DNA from: Saprospiraceae bacterium
GTDB lineage: Bacteria > Bacteroidota > Bacteroidia > Chitinophagales > Saprospiraceae
NCBI GenBank assembly: GCA_016712145.1
Contig: JADJRO010000001.1
Span: 2,914,501-2,978,500, forward strand
Direction: 5' to 3'
Length of the DNA: 64,000 nucleotides
Below are positions 9,701 to 17,400 of the stretch, piece after piece. A program made the translations under genes and the position numbers. The notes beneath the pieces are model-generated. The model had not been told where the DNA came from, searched no databases, and saw nothing but the letters and a program-made list of their open reading frames with translations. Within the stretch, counting starts at the first letter, position 1. Every line of letters starts with the position of its first letter.

Positions 9701-9927
9701 TTGAGCTACTTAATGAACTTAAAAAAGAAAAATTGAAAGTTGAGCAATGGGCAGACAAATCTGTAACAGCAGCAGCAGTCTTCAATACGGTAAGCAAAAC
9801 ACTATTTGAGACTTTGCCCTATCCGACTTATCAAACAAACGACATAGACTTAAAAACGAATTTAGTATATGAACATTTAAAGCATCAGTATTTTGGAGGA
9901 GGCAGAAGTATATATGGGAACTATTAA
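6697..9927 (+). CDS. hsdR: Type I restriction-modification system, endonuclease/translocase subunit HsdR
   Basis: A 1076-residue motor and nuclease subunit. The PD-(D/E)xK nuclease is near the N-terminus (RRPDIIGF at ~149 and FIELKAA at ~164). The SF2 helicase motor follows: Walker A HTQGSGKSYSM (~310), DEAH box ISDEAHRTQGG (~412), motif III GFTGTPLF (~438) and motif VI MQAIARANR (~687). The C-terminal ~350 residues are helical and bind the methyltransferase core. All catalytic motifs are intact, so with hsdM and hsdS the restriction system looks functional. Its ATG overlaps the stop of the RhuM-Fic gene. No clear terminator follows. Confidence 0.96.
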   Translation: MTWEYSEDNLIEQTAIDLFFKSLGWDTLLAYNKENFGEGSTLGRLNKKEVVLKMIFFEKLKQFNPNLPDQAYNQAYEKLIEESITKSLAEINYEKHQLLRNGIPVDFINEKGEQVKNKTLKVFDFENADNNSFLAVRQLWLQGKSNRERRPDIIGFVNGIPLLFIELKAAHLKLENAYNDNFTDYKDVIPKLFYYNAFVMLSNGIESRIGSVTGKYQHFHEWKRITEEDEGIVALDRIIVGVCEKKRFLDLFENFILFDNSLGKVVKLIARNHQFIGVNKAIENIQHKEQLYKLGKISLEEKQKLGVFWHTQGSGKSYSMVFFCQKIHHKFTGSYTFLIVTDRNELDTQIYGTFSGIGAVPQVKAGSKDSLKANSGKHLRELLSSEHRYLFTLIHKFNFEEEITKRDNIIVISDEAHRTQGGNLALNLRNALPNASFIGFTGTPLFKDDEITKRIFGDYISRYDFKRSVDDGATVPLYYENRGEYLGLKNPVINEQIRAVIDAESEDLDSDQRSRVEQLFAREYPILTAKKRLDAIAKDAVWHFCNRGYKGKGMFIALDKLTAVRMYDLITHHWKLTVEQLEKEVAKGKYGDQELLEKSRELQWINETEICVVVSSEQNEIQKFQKWDLDIEPHRDKMNTQDLETRFKDEDDPFRFVIVCAMWITGFDVPTLSTLYLDKPLKSHTLMQAIARANRISEGKNNGLIVDYIETYTALLDALAIYGSGGEDGEDGGGEKPEPPVKPKEELIKQLEEALEATETFLQDEVHFNLQELIKADGLHKLAAMEKAINAVYTNDETKRKFQILAREVFKKFKALQPDKVLNQFAPRKNAIDVIYTAIEDNIESADVADIMRKIQNVVDESIENMVSELSHNEGKIIDLSVLDFDLLEQYFLKTKNKNATVQSLKDKIETQLKQMVERNPLTVDYYKRYQEIIVEYNRGKDETTIKETFRKLIELVNSYSEEEAETKREGLTDEQKAIFDILRHGKKLAEKEKKEVKKISIELLNELKKEKLKVEQWADKSVTAAAVFNTVSKTLFETLPYPTYQTNDIDLKTNLVYEHLKHQYFGGGRSIYGNY

Positions 9928-10098
9928 CTCAAACTAATTACTGACAGATTCCTAAAGTCAAACAAGTTCAAATGCACAAAATAAATAGTTTAATTGAATT
10001 TGATAAACGGATCCAGTTATTAAAGTATTTTCAAAAAAAGTAATGCTTTAAAATTTAATGGATTAAAATTGTTTGAATTTTAAATATTCCCACAAATT

Positions 10099-10617
10099 TC
10101 AATGTAAAGCTTTTACATGCTCAATCCACGTATCCATTTCTTCAAAATCAAACAAACCGGTTTTTTCTTCAATTCCAGGAGCGAAGTAATAGCCATCCAC
10201 AGAAGGATTGGATTCAGGAATTTTTTTGATAGAGCTTTTTAGCAAGTACGGAATATTTTGGATAGCTTGTTCTATTTGATTAATAAGAATAAAATCAAAG
10301 TGTTCAGGCTTTTGATTTTTGTAATACTCCAGACTATGCATTCGACATTCCATATTAAAACCGGATAAATCAGAATCAGCATAAAATCCATGCAATCCAA
10401 AATCCAAATGTTGTAGTTGTAATGGAAATGCACTGACGCCAATTAGTTTGGGTCCTTCTATCCATTCATTTAATTGTTTGATAAGTGTATTTAGTTTTTT
10501 TGGATCCGCTTCATCTAAGTCGATCCCAATAAAATCTACTTCTACAGCTGCCAAATAGCGGGCTATAGTCAGATCCTTTACTGGAGATGCAAATAAGAGG
10601 GGTCCGTTAAAAATCAT
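10099..10617 (-). CDS. TrpF-like TIM-barrel protein of unknown function
   Basis: A 172-residue protein whose strand-helix alternation (VDFIGIDLDEADP, KLIGVSAF, GFYADSDLSG, DFILIN) and C-terminus (GIEEKTGLFDFEEMDTWIE) recall phosphoribosylanthranilate isomerase. It lacks the N-terminal K-I-C-G motif with the catalytic Cys and the GG phosphate-binding turn, so it is unlikely to be a working TrpF. Its ATG overlaps the stop of rnhB (ATGA), so the two are translated together. Function is unknown; the fold guess is an inference from the pattern only. Confidence 0.6.
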   Translation of the reverse strand: MIFNGPLLFASPVKDLTIARYLAAVEVDFIGIDLDEADPKKLNTLIKQLNEWIEGPKLIGVSAFPLQLQHLDFGLHGFYADSDLSGFNMECRMHSLEYYKNQKPEHFDFILINQIEQAIQNIPYLLKSSIKKIPESNPSVDGYYFAPGIEEKTGLFDFEEMDTWIEHVKALH

Positions 10618-11219
10618 TCTTCGAACAAGGTAGCTTGAGGTGATTTGAATTTGAAACTTTTCCGATGGTAAATCGATATTCCATATTTTAAAGTTGCTTG
10701 CCGGTGCTTTTCTGTAGGATATCCTTTGTTTTCATTCCAGCCATATTGTGGAAACACTTCATGGATTTTCAACATATATTCATCCCGATAGCATTTTGCT
10801 AAAATGGACGCTGCAGCAATGCTTTCATACAAACCGTCTCCTTTTACAATGCAATATTGTTCAATTGAAAGGTAGGGGATTTTTTTATTGCCATCTACCA
10901 AAATGAGGGAAGGCTTGGTTTTCAATCGGCTGATACAATTTCTCATGGCAGCTAAACTTGCCTGAAGAATATTAATTCGGTCTATTGTTTCCACATCGAT
11001 GCTTTCTACAGCCCAGGCCATTGCATATTGTTCGATTTCAAGACGGAGGCTAGCGCGTTGATTTTCATTTAATTTTTTACTGTCATTTAAACCAATAATG
11101 GGCCGATCCGGGTGCAGCATTACGGCCGCTGCATACACCGGACCGGCTAATGGACCTCGTCCGGCTTCATCGCAGCCAGCTTCATATAAACTATTTTTAT
11201 AATATGATTGCAATTTCAA
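10614..11219 (-). CDS. rnhB: Ribonuclease HII
   Basis: Removes RNA from RNA-DNA hybrids and cuts at single ribonucleotides in DNA. The start of the domain shows the hallmark motif GCDEAGRGPLAGPVYAAAV (catalytic Asp and Glu at ~18-19), followed by GLNDSKKL (~58), LILVDGN (~106) with the third acidic residue, and SIAAASILAKCYRDEYM (~135-150), giving the complete DEDD set. Length 201 residues is normal. The start codon is TTG at 11219: a TGA stands directly upstream in the same frame and the next in-frame ATG lies inside the catalytic domain. The gene is followed by, and overlaps, the TrpF-like gene. Confidence 0.95.
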   Translation of the reverse strand: MKLQSYYKNSLYEAGCDEAGRGPLAGPVYAAAVMLHPDRPIIGLNDSKKLNENQRASLRLEIEQYAMAWAVESIDVETIDRINILQASLAAMRNCISRLKTKPSLILVDGNKKIPYLSIEQYCIVKGDGLYESIAAASILAKCYRDEYMLKIHEVFPQYGWNENKGYPTEKHRQATLKYGISIYHRKSFKFKSPQATLFEE

Positions 11220-11269
11220 TCAATTTTCCATTAATTTTTTTAGATTTGCGGGTCGCAAAGTAAGAAAGT

Positions 11270-13600
11270 ATGCGTTTTTGGTTAGTCCCTGTATTCATAT
11301 TCAGTTTTTTTATTATTTCAATACAAAGCCAGACACACTGGCAGTCTGCTCGTATTTTATTGCAGGATAAAAGTATCAAAGATTTAATAAAAACCGGTAT
11401 CGCTTTTGATCACGGGCATCTGCACCCAGGTCAATCCTTTGATGGTGATTTTACCTTGGAGGAATTAGCTATCATCCAAAAAGCAGGCTTTAAAATTGAA
11501 ATAAGCCCAAAAAAGGATCTGGAAAGCCGTTCGGGCCCTACAGATTGCAACCCGATAACATTAAGTCAACCCGAGTATCCTTTACCGAGCAATTACCAAT
11601 ACGGTTCGATGAATGGTTATTTGACCCTGGAAGAAATCTATGAGAGTTTGGAAATCATGAATGATTTGTTTCCAAACCTGATTACAGTTAAAAAAGCGAT
11701 TGGTTCGTATCGAACAAAAAATGGTAATCCGATTTATTATGTCAAAATATCTGACAATCCGAATCAGGATGAAAATGAGCCAGAAGTATTATATACAGCC
11801 TTGCATCATGCCAGAGAACCCATAAGCATGACACAAATGATGTATTTTATGTGGACTTTACTTGAAAATTATGGCAAGAAGGCAGAAATAACCCAACTAA
11901 TCAATAACCGGGAGCTCTTTTTTATACCCTGTGTAAATCCAGATGGCTACAGCTACAATAGCCTGACCAATCCAAATGGAGGAGGCTATTGGAGAAAAAA
12001 CCGGAATCCAAATGCAGATGGTATAGGCACCGATTTAAACCGTAATTATGAAACCGGATGGGGATTTAATGATGACGGATCCAGTCCATTGGGTAGTTCA
12101 GATGTTTATCGTGGCGTGAGACCTTTTTCTGAAGCAGAAACAGGAGCCATGCGTGATTTTTGTGAAAACAGACCGTTCTCAATAGCTATGAATTACCATA
12201 GTTTTGGTGATTTGTTGATTATTCCATGGGGTTATCTTGATAAGCCTACAGCAGATTCTACCCATTATTTAGCAATGGCGCAGGATATGACCCGTTATAA
12301 CAATTTCAGGATCGGTACTTCAAAACAAACACTGGATTATGAAGTGAATGGAGTTGCCGATGATTGGATGTATGGTGAACAAGTATTCAAACACAAGACC
12401 TTTGCATTTACTCCAGAAGTGGGTGGTAGTTTCTGGCCTGAGCGTAAAGACATTTTACCACTCAATCAATCTACCCAATATATGAATTTTGCAGCTGCCT
12501 GGAATGCTGGGGAGTGTGCAAAAATTCAAGAGCAATCTGCAATAGCCATCAATCGAGACACCAATTATCTTAATTACAATATCCAACGCACCGGTATTTT
12601 AAATGCACCCATTGAGATTCATCTCGATGCAGATTTTGCAGGAGTGCAATTTTTGGACAATGATATTTCCATAAACTTAAAACCTGGTGAAATACGCCAA
12701 ATTTCGATTCCTTATCTGGTAAATGGAAATCCAATAAAGGGAGACAGCATTCAATTTACTGCTGTTTTGACTACAGGATTTTATACAGAGTCATCCGTGG
12801 TTAAAAAATCGTATGTTGCTGGAAGCTATTTTCATGAGCGGTTTAATACAGATCAGAATTGGTTTGGGAATTTGAATACACGGTGGAATCTTACAGAAGA
12901 AAGTTATTTCACACCACCAAACTCATTAACGGATTCACCATTAAAACCTATGGATCCCAATTCTCAAAAATTGATTCAAAATACCAATGCAATCGATTTA
13001 ACAACGGCCAAAGTGGCTTATTTGAGATTTAATGCACACTGGGAAATGGCAGATGATGTGGATTATGCACAAGTGCGCGTTTCAGAAGATGCCAATCATT
13101 TTATCCCTTTGTGTGGTCGGTATACTAAATCAGGCAGTCAGTTTCAAGATCTGGGTGAACCGGTTTATTGTGGCAAACAAAGCAACTGGGTTTCTGAATG
13201 GATCGATTTGAAAGATTATATTGGAAAAGAAATTTATCTCCAATTTTATATTTCCACCGGTATAAATGATCAAAACCTGGATGGATATTATGTTGATGAA
13301 ATCGAAGTATTCACAGATCTCACAACCCGTAACTTAAATGATGCCAGCGAATGGCATTCACAGGTTTTTCCAATACCGGCACATGATCAGATTCATGTTC
13401 AATGGAATAACAAAGAAACCTTAAGCAGTGATGCGAAAATCGAATTGGTTTCATTAGCAGGAAAAAAACAAGTTATCCAGTATGTGTTAAACAAAGACTT
13501 ATTGGAAATCAAAACAAATGCCTGTGTTCCTGGTTTGTATTACCTAAGCATTGAACAACAAAACAAGAAACCTGAAATTTACAAGGTTCTAATTCAGTAA
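11270..13600 (+). CDS. Secreted M14 zinc carboxypeptidase with type IX secretion sorting domain
   Basis: A 776-residue exported peptidase. A signal peptide (~1-20) is followed by a propeptide and the M14 domain at ~115-420: zinc ligands in HHAREP (~180), NPDGY (~223), the arginine-rich DLNRNYETGWG, the third zinc His in MNYHSFGDL (~308), and the catalytic Glu in FTPEVGG (~383). Then come beta-sandwich domains (~430-680; the second resembles the jelly-roll domain with DGYYVDEIEVF seen in immune-inhibitor-A-type proteins) and a C-terminal T9SS type A sorting domain (VFPIPAHDQIHV ... GLYYLSIEQ, ~700-776). It is expected to be exported across the outer membrane and anchored or released. A -7 box TAGATTTG lies at 11241-11248. 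Confidence 0.93.
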   Translation: MRFWLVPVFIFSFFIISIQSQTHWQSARILLQDKSIKDLIKTGIAFDHGHLHPGQSFDGDFTLEELAIIQKAGFKIEISPKKDLESRSGPTDCNPITLSQPEYPLPSNYQYGSMNGYLTLEEIYESLEIMNDLFPNLITVKKAIGSYRTKNGNPIYYVKISDNPNQDENEPEVLYTALHHAREPISMTQMMYFMWTLLENYGKKAEITQLINNRELFFIPCVNPDGYSYNSLTNPNGGGYWRKNRNPNADGIGTDLNRNYETGWGFNDDGSSPLGSSDVYRGVRPFSEAETGAMRDFCENRPFSIAMNYHSFGDLLIIPWGYLDKPTADSTHYLAMAQDMTRYNNFRIGTSKQTLDYEVNGVADDWMYGEQVFKHKTFAFTPEVGGSFWPERKDILPLNQSTQYMNFAAAWNAGECAKIQEQSAIAINRDTNYLNYNIQRTGILNAPIEIHLDADFAGVQFLDNDISINLKPGEIRQISIPYLVNGNPIKGDSIQFTAVLTTGFYTESSVVKKSYVAGSYFHERFNTDQNWFGNLNTRWNLTEESYFTPPNSLTDSPLKPMDPNSQKLIQNTNAIDLTTAKVAYLRFNAHWEMADDVDYAQVRVSEDANHFIPLCGRYTKSGSQFQDLGEPVYCGKQSNWVSEWIDLKDYIGKEIYLQFYISTGINDQNLDGYYVDEIEVFTDLTTRNLNDASEWHSQVFPIPAHDQIHVQWNNKETLSSDAKIELVSLAGKKQVIQYVLNKDLLEIKTNACVPGLYYLSIEQQNKKPEIYKVLIQ

Positions 13601-13602
13601 GC

Positions 13603-15129
13603 ATGGATTTATCATTTCTTCAAGAACTCCAACTCCGCGAAGCAAATCCGGGAAGTTGGTGTGGAAGTATTTCATATACTCCAGAATCATATCTAATTTC
13701 CAATTCACCGGTCAACGGCAAACAAATCGGAACTGTTGGAATAAGCAGTGCTTCTGATTATGAAGCCATCATGCAGCAAGCTCAAGAAGCATTTTTAATA
13801 TGGCGATCCGTTCCTGCCCCAAAACGGGGAGAACTTGTTAAAGAAATCGGTGATGAATTGGCTAAGCATAAAACGGCATTGGGCAAGTTGGTTTCTTATG
13901 AAATGGGAAAAAGTCTACAAGAAGGACTCGGTGAAGTTCAGGAAATGATAGATATCTGCATTTTTGCTGCAGGCTTGTCTCGTCAACTTTATGGTTTAAC
14001 AATGCATTCAGAAAGGCCGCTGCACCGAATGTATGAGCAATGGCATCCTTTGGGTGTTGTTGGAGTCATTTCAGCATTTAATTTTCCGGTTGCTGTTTGG
14101 TCCTGGAATGCTGCATTAGCCTGGGTATGCGGCAATGTAGTGATTTGGAAAGCTTCTGAGAAAACACCCCTCTGTAGTATCGCTTGTCAACAGATTGCAC
14201 AAAAAGTATTTGACAAACACCAGTTGCCAAATGGGATTTCAAACATTGTCAACGGTGATTATACCGTCGGACAATGGTTGAGTGCAGATCCACGCATTCC
14301 TTTGATATCCGCTACAGGTTCTACACGAATGGGAAGAGCGGTAGGTGCTGAAGTTGCCAAACGTTTTGGAAAATCTATTTTAGAATTGGGAGGCAACAAT
14401 GCAATCATTGTTTGTCCAAGTGCAGATATGAATGTAGTATTAACATCTGTGTTATTTGGAGCGGTGGGCACATCCGGACAGCGATGTACAACAACCCGAA
14501 GATTGCTAATTCATGAAAGCATTTATGACGTTTTAAAACAAAAACTTTCAAATGCGTATCAACAACTTCGTATTGGCGATCCATTAGATCCAAACAATCA
14601 TGTAGGCCCTTTGATTGATCGGGATGCGGTAGTTAATTATTTAGCGGCTTTAGATCAAATTAGCAAGCAAGGTGGTAGCTTTTTGGTAGCAGGTGGTGTG
14701 TTGGAAGGTGAATCGTATTCAAGTGGTTGTTATGTCAAACCCTGTGTAGCAGAAATTAACCACGAAGCTATTATTGTACATCACGAGACCTTTGCACCCA
14801 TTTTATATTTGATCAAATTCAAAACACTCGAAGAGGCAATTGCAATTCAAAATGAAGTACCTCAGGGATTATCATCTTCCATAATGACCAAAGATTTACA
14901 GGAAGCAGAATTCTTTTTATCCTGTTCAGGTTCGGATTGTGGCATAGCAAACGTAAACATAGGAACCAGTGGTGCTGAAATCGGCGGTGCTTTTGGAGGA
15001 GAAAAAGAAACAGGCGGTGGCCGCGAAAGCGGTTCTGATGCCTGGAAAGCGTATATGAGACGCCAAACCAACACCATCAATTATTCTACTCAGGTTCCTT
15101 TAGCTCAGGGAATTAAATTTGAGATTTAA
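13603..15129 (+). CDS. Aldehyde dehydrogenase, ALDH7 (antiquitin/AmaB) type
   Basis: NAD(P)-dependent aldehyde dehydrogenase of 508 residues. The catalytic Glu motif is LELGGNNAIIV (~262), the catalytic Cys motif GTSGQRCTTTRRL (~288-300, Cys in GQRC), and the C-terminal motif GAFGGEKETGGGRESGSDAWK is characteristic of ALDH7. In this family bacterial members oxidise L-piperidine-6-carboxylate/alpha-aminoadipate semialdehyde during lysine breakdown; that this enzyme does so is inferred. It begins three bases after the M14 peptidase stop. A class III aminotransferase 2.3 kb downstream could supply the semialdehyde. The stop codon TAA is also the first part of a 127-bp hairpin element. Confidence 0.92.
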   Translation: MDLSFLQELQLREANPGSWCGSISYTPESYLISNSPVNGKQIGTVGISSASDYEAIMQQAQEAFLIWRSVPAPKRGELVKEIGDELAKHKTALGKLVSYEMGKSLQEGLGEVQEMIDICIFAAGLSRQLYGLTMHSERPLHRMYEQWHPLGVVGVISAFNFPVAVWSWNAALAWVCGNVVIWKASEKTPLCSIACQQIAQKVFDKHQLPNGISNIVNGDYTVGQWLSADPRIPLISATGSTRMGRAVGAEVAKRFGKSILELGGNNAIIVCPSADMNVVLTSVLFGAVGTSGQRCTTTRRLLIHESIYDVLKQKLSNAYQQLRIGDPLDPNNHVGPLIDRDAVVNYLAALDQISKQGGSFLVAGGVLEGESYSSGCYVKPCVAEINHEAIIVHHETFAPILYLIKFKTLEEAIAIQNEVPQGLSSSIMTKDLQEAEFFLSCSGSDCGIANVNIGTSGAEIGGAFGGEKETGGGRESGSDAWKAYMRRQTNTINYSTQVPLAQGIKFEI

Positions 15130-15252
15130 GGAGATCTCTAAAAATCCCTTATACTTCGTTAAACAATTTTTTAAACTTCTCATTTACAGAAGTAAACTCG
15201 GAGTTTAAAAAATTGAAAGCCTCGTCTAAGGCATTTTTAGAGATCTCCTTAA
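15126..15252. repeat. 127-bp near-perfect palindrome (MITE-like element or giant terminator hairpin)
   Basis: The two halves are reverse complements over almost their entire length: both ends read TTAAGGAGATCTCTAAAAAT (20 of 20 identical), and inner blocks CCTTA, CAATTTTTTAAACT and TTTAC also pair, leaving only a tiny loop near 15188. The left end overlaps the TAA stop of the aldehyde dehydrogenase. The long, fully self-complementary form and terminal inverted repeats suggest a miniature mobile element; it could also act as a strong terminator. The remainder of the 350-base gap (15253-15479) is AT-rich with one -7-like box TATATTTG at 15317-15324 and nothing else recognised. Confidence 0.75.
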
Positions 15253-15479
15253 TCGTTTGTTTTATAACATTCGATTATTTTTAAATTGTAATTTCTTTTC
15301 AGATATTATTTAGCTTTATATTTGAATTTCGGTTCTCTAAAATAAGTAAATGAAAGAATATATGCAGCTTATTGAAACCGGAGTGTTTGATTAGTATTGT
15401 AAATTGTTGGTTTTATTGTTATAATTTAACCCATACAGTATCAAGTTCAATTTAAATTATTAACAGCAGTTTATTAATT

Positions 15480-15926
15480 ATGAAAGACTATTTTCGCTCA
15501 CTCTTTGATTACCACGTTCGGGCCAATGAGCTTTTTCTGGATGTGTTGTATTCAGAAAACAAGCCTATTGATGAATATGCTTTCAAAATGTTTCGACATT
15601 CCATCATGGCTCATCATGTGTGGAATCACCGCATGTTAGATTTAGCATATGACCATGAATTCTGGGAGCCTTTGAGTAAAATCCAATTAGAACAGTTGAT
15701 GATTCAAAACAAAGAAGAGACTGCTCAAATTTTGAATCAATTTGATTTGCAAGATGAACTTGATTATAAAAATCAACTGGGCGAATCCTTTTCAAGTAAA
15801 ATTATCGATATCCTTTCACATGTAAGTCATCATTACGCCTATCATCGGGGTCAAATAGCACGCAGCCTTCGGGAATGTGGTATTGAACCACCAAAAACGG
15901 ATTTAATTATATTTAGAAGAACCTAG
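15480..15926 (+). CDS. DinB family protein (putative metal-dependent hydrolase/transferase)
   Basis: A 148-residue four-helix-bundle protein. It carries the family's metal-binding His residues: MAHHVWNHRML (~41-51) and the C-terminal HVSHHYAYHRGQIAR (~116-130). DinB/DUF664 proteins are related to mycothiol- and bacillithiol-dependent transferases, but the reaction here is unknown. It stands alone between the hairpin element and a convergent thioredoxin-fold gene. Start is a plain ATG with an AT-rich leader. Confidence 0.85.
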   Translation: MKDYFRSLFDYHVRANELFLDVLYSENKPIDEYAFKMFRHSIMAHHVWNHRMLDLAYDHEFWEPLSKIQLEQLMIQNKEETAQILNQFDLQDELDYKNQLGESFSSKIIDILSHVSHHYAYHRGQIARSLRECGIEPPKTDLIIFRRT

Positions 15927-15971
15927 TATTGTCAATATAGTAAAACTAGATAGCGTTTTACACGAATCAAC

Positions 15972-17165
15972 TTAAATTGTCACACCCCAATCACGGAGCA
16001 TGGCTTCCAGCATTTGAGTAGGTTCAGCTTTTTGTTTGGCAACTTCAAGACCCTTCTTTACAACAGATATCGCCTCTTCTTTTTTGTTATTGTAAAACAA
16101 GATGCGACCGTAATTAATATAGTGGTCTTGTTGTTCAAGCAGATCAAGAGCTTTTTTTGCAGATTTCTCAGCAAAATCCATGATCTTTTTATTGTCTTTA
16201 AAATTTTTCAAACACAGTTGTGAAAGTATTTTATTTTTTGCTGCATCGTTTTTAGCAACCTTATTGCTGTAAAGTTTTGCAGCAACTAAAAATTTGTCTG
16301 CATCACCGGTAGCACCATAGTAATCCATGTCGGTGGTGCTTTTAAATTCGTCGTATCGATCTGGTATGTTTTTAGCTTTTTCCTGTGCTTCATTCAGTAA
16401 GCTTTCATTTCGATATTCCATGGCTTTTTTAATGGTCTTGGTACAAGCCATCCAAATTTTATTTTCGTAAACAGTTTTCGATTTTAATTTTGAAATAGGC
16501 TCTTTGTATTTTACAAGATAATCAAAAATCCTGGAATCTGCTTCAGTGGCTGATTCTAAAATGATTTCGAGGTTTTCCGGAGTCGTTAAATCTTTTTGAC
16601 TGGATAAATATTCATTGGCAATTCGCAAAGAAGGCTTTCCAACCTGATTCAGTGATTTTATATAAGCCAGAACGGTAGCAGGATCTCGTTTCCCTTCATC
16701 ATACAATTTGGCCCAATTTCCAGATTTATCAAATTTTTTAATGGCGTCTTGTCCTAATTCGATAAATGACTCCGCTGGACGTGCACCGCTGCTGTTGTGT
16801 ACGATTTTTCCTTCAGAATTTATATAAAGCAAGGTAGGATAGGAACGAACCGAATAGCGCTTGCTTAATTCCGGACCTTCGCCTTTTTCCATGTCCATTT
16901 TGACATTGATAAAATTGGCATTGTAATAATTACCCACCGCTTCATCTACAAAGACAGTTGAAGCCATTCTGCGGCAGGGGCCACACCAGGTTGTAAAAGC
17001 ATCCATAAAGATTAACTTATCCTCTTTTCCAGCTTTTTCCAAGGCTTCTGCAAAGGTCCCGTGAAAAAAGTTGATTCCCTTTAAACCGGTTCCTTCTGTT
17101 TGACAAAATCCCTGACTTAATCCAATCAAGGCAAAAAGGAAGGTGATCTTAAGTGTTTTTAACAT
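15972..17165 (-). CDS. Periplasmic thioredoxin-fold protein with helical repeat tail
   Basis: A 397-residue exported protein. A signal peptide (~1-21, ending GFCQ) precedes a thioredoxin domain (~30-145) with the active-site motif TTWCGPCRRM (CGPC) and the cis-Pro region RSYPTLLYI. The remaining ~250 residues are helical, with tetratricopeptide-like features (DHYINYGRILFYNNKKEEAISVVKKGLEVAK near the end). CGPC is the reducing-type thioredoxin motif, so a role as a periplasmic disulfide reductase is likely; the tail may bind a client. It is convergent with the DinB gene and divergent from the aminotransferase. The AT-rich upstream region contains two small inverted repeats (17264-17345) of unknown meaning. 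Confidence 0.9.
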   Translation of the reverse strand: MLKTLKITFLFALIGLSQGFCQTEGTGLKGINFFHGTFAEALEKAGKEDKLIFMDAFTTWCGPCRRMASTVFVDEAVGNYYNANFINVKMDMEKGEGPELSKRYSVRSYPTLLYINSEGKIVHNSSGARPAESFIELGQDAIKKFDKSGNWAKLYDEGKRDPATVLAYIKSLNQVGKPSLRIANEYLSSQKDLTTPENLEIILESATEADSRIFDYLVKYKEPISKLKSKTVYENKIWMACTKTIKKAMEYRNESLLNEAQEKAKNIPDRYDEFKSTTDMDYYGATGDADKFLVAAKLYSNKVAKNDAAKNKILSQLCLKNFKDNKKIMDFAEKSAKKALDLLEQQDHYINYGRILFYNNKKEEAISVVKKGLEVAKQKAEPTQMLEAMLRDWGVTI

Positions 17166-17400
17166 AAATTCTTTGAATTAGAACACAAATATCTTAATAA
17201 ATTTAGTTGCAGGGGAATTGTTGGAGAAATTAGGAAAAATTTAATTTAAAATTTTGAGGAGTTTAAACCTCGCTTCGATAAGTTCAACATTAAACTGGGG
17301 TTTAAGCAGCAACTTCGTGTTGATTACTTGTGCTTAAGTCTTCTATTTTTAAATTTCCGAATAGTCAAGGTTGCATACATTTACAGGGTCAACTGACAGT

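Noticed and set aside
15348..15395. 14-codon open frame (MKEYMQLIETGVFD)
   Set aside because: Too short, with no supporting signal; it could be a gene remnant but cannot be supported.
17264..17345. Inverted repeats upstream of the aminotransferase as a possible ncRNA or riboswitch
   Set aside because: Stems are only 7-9 bp and do not match a class I know; the evidence is too weak.
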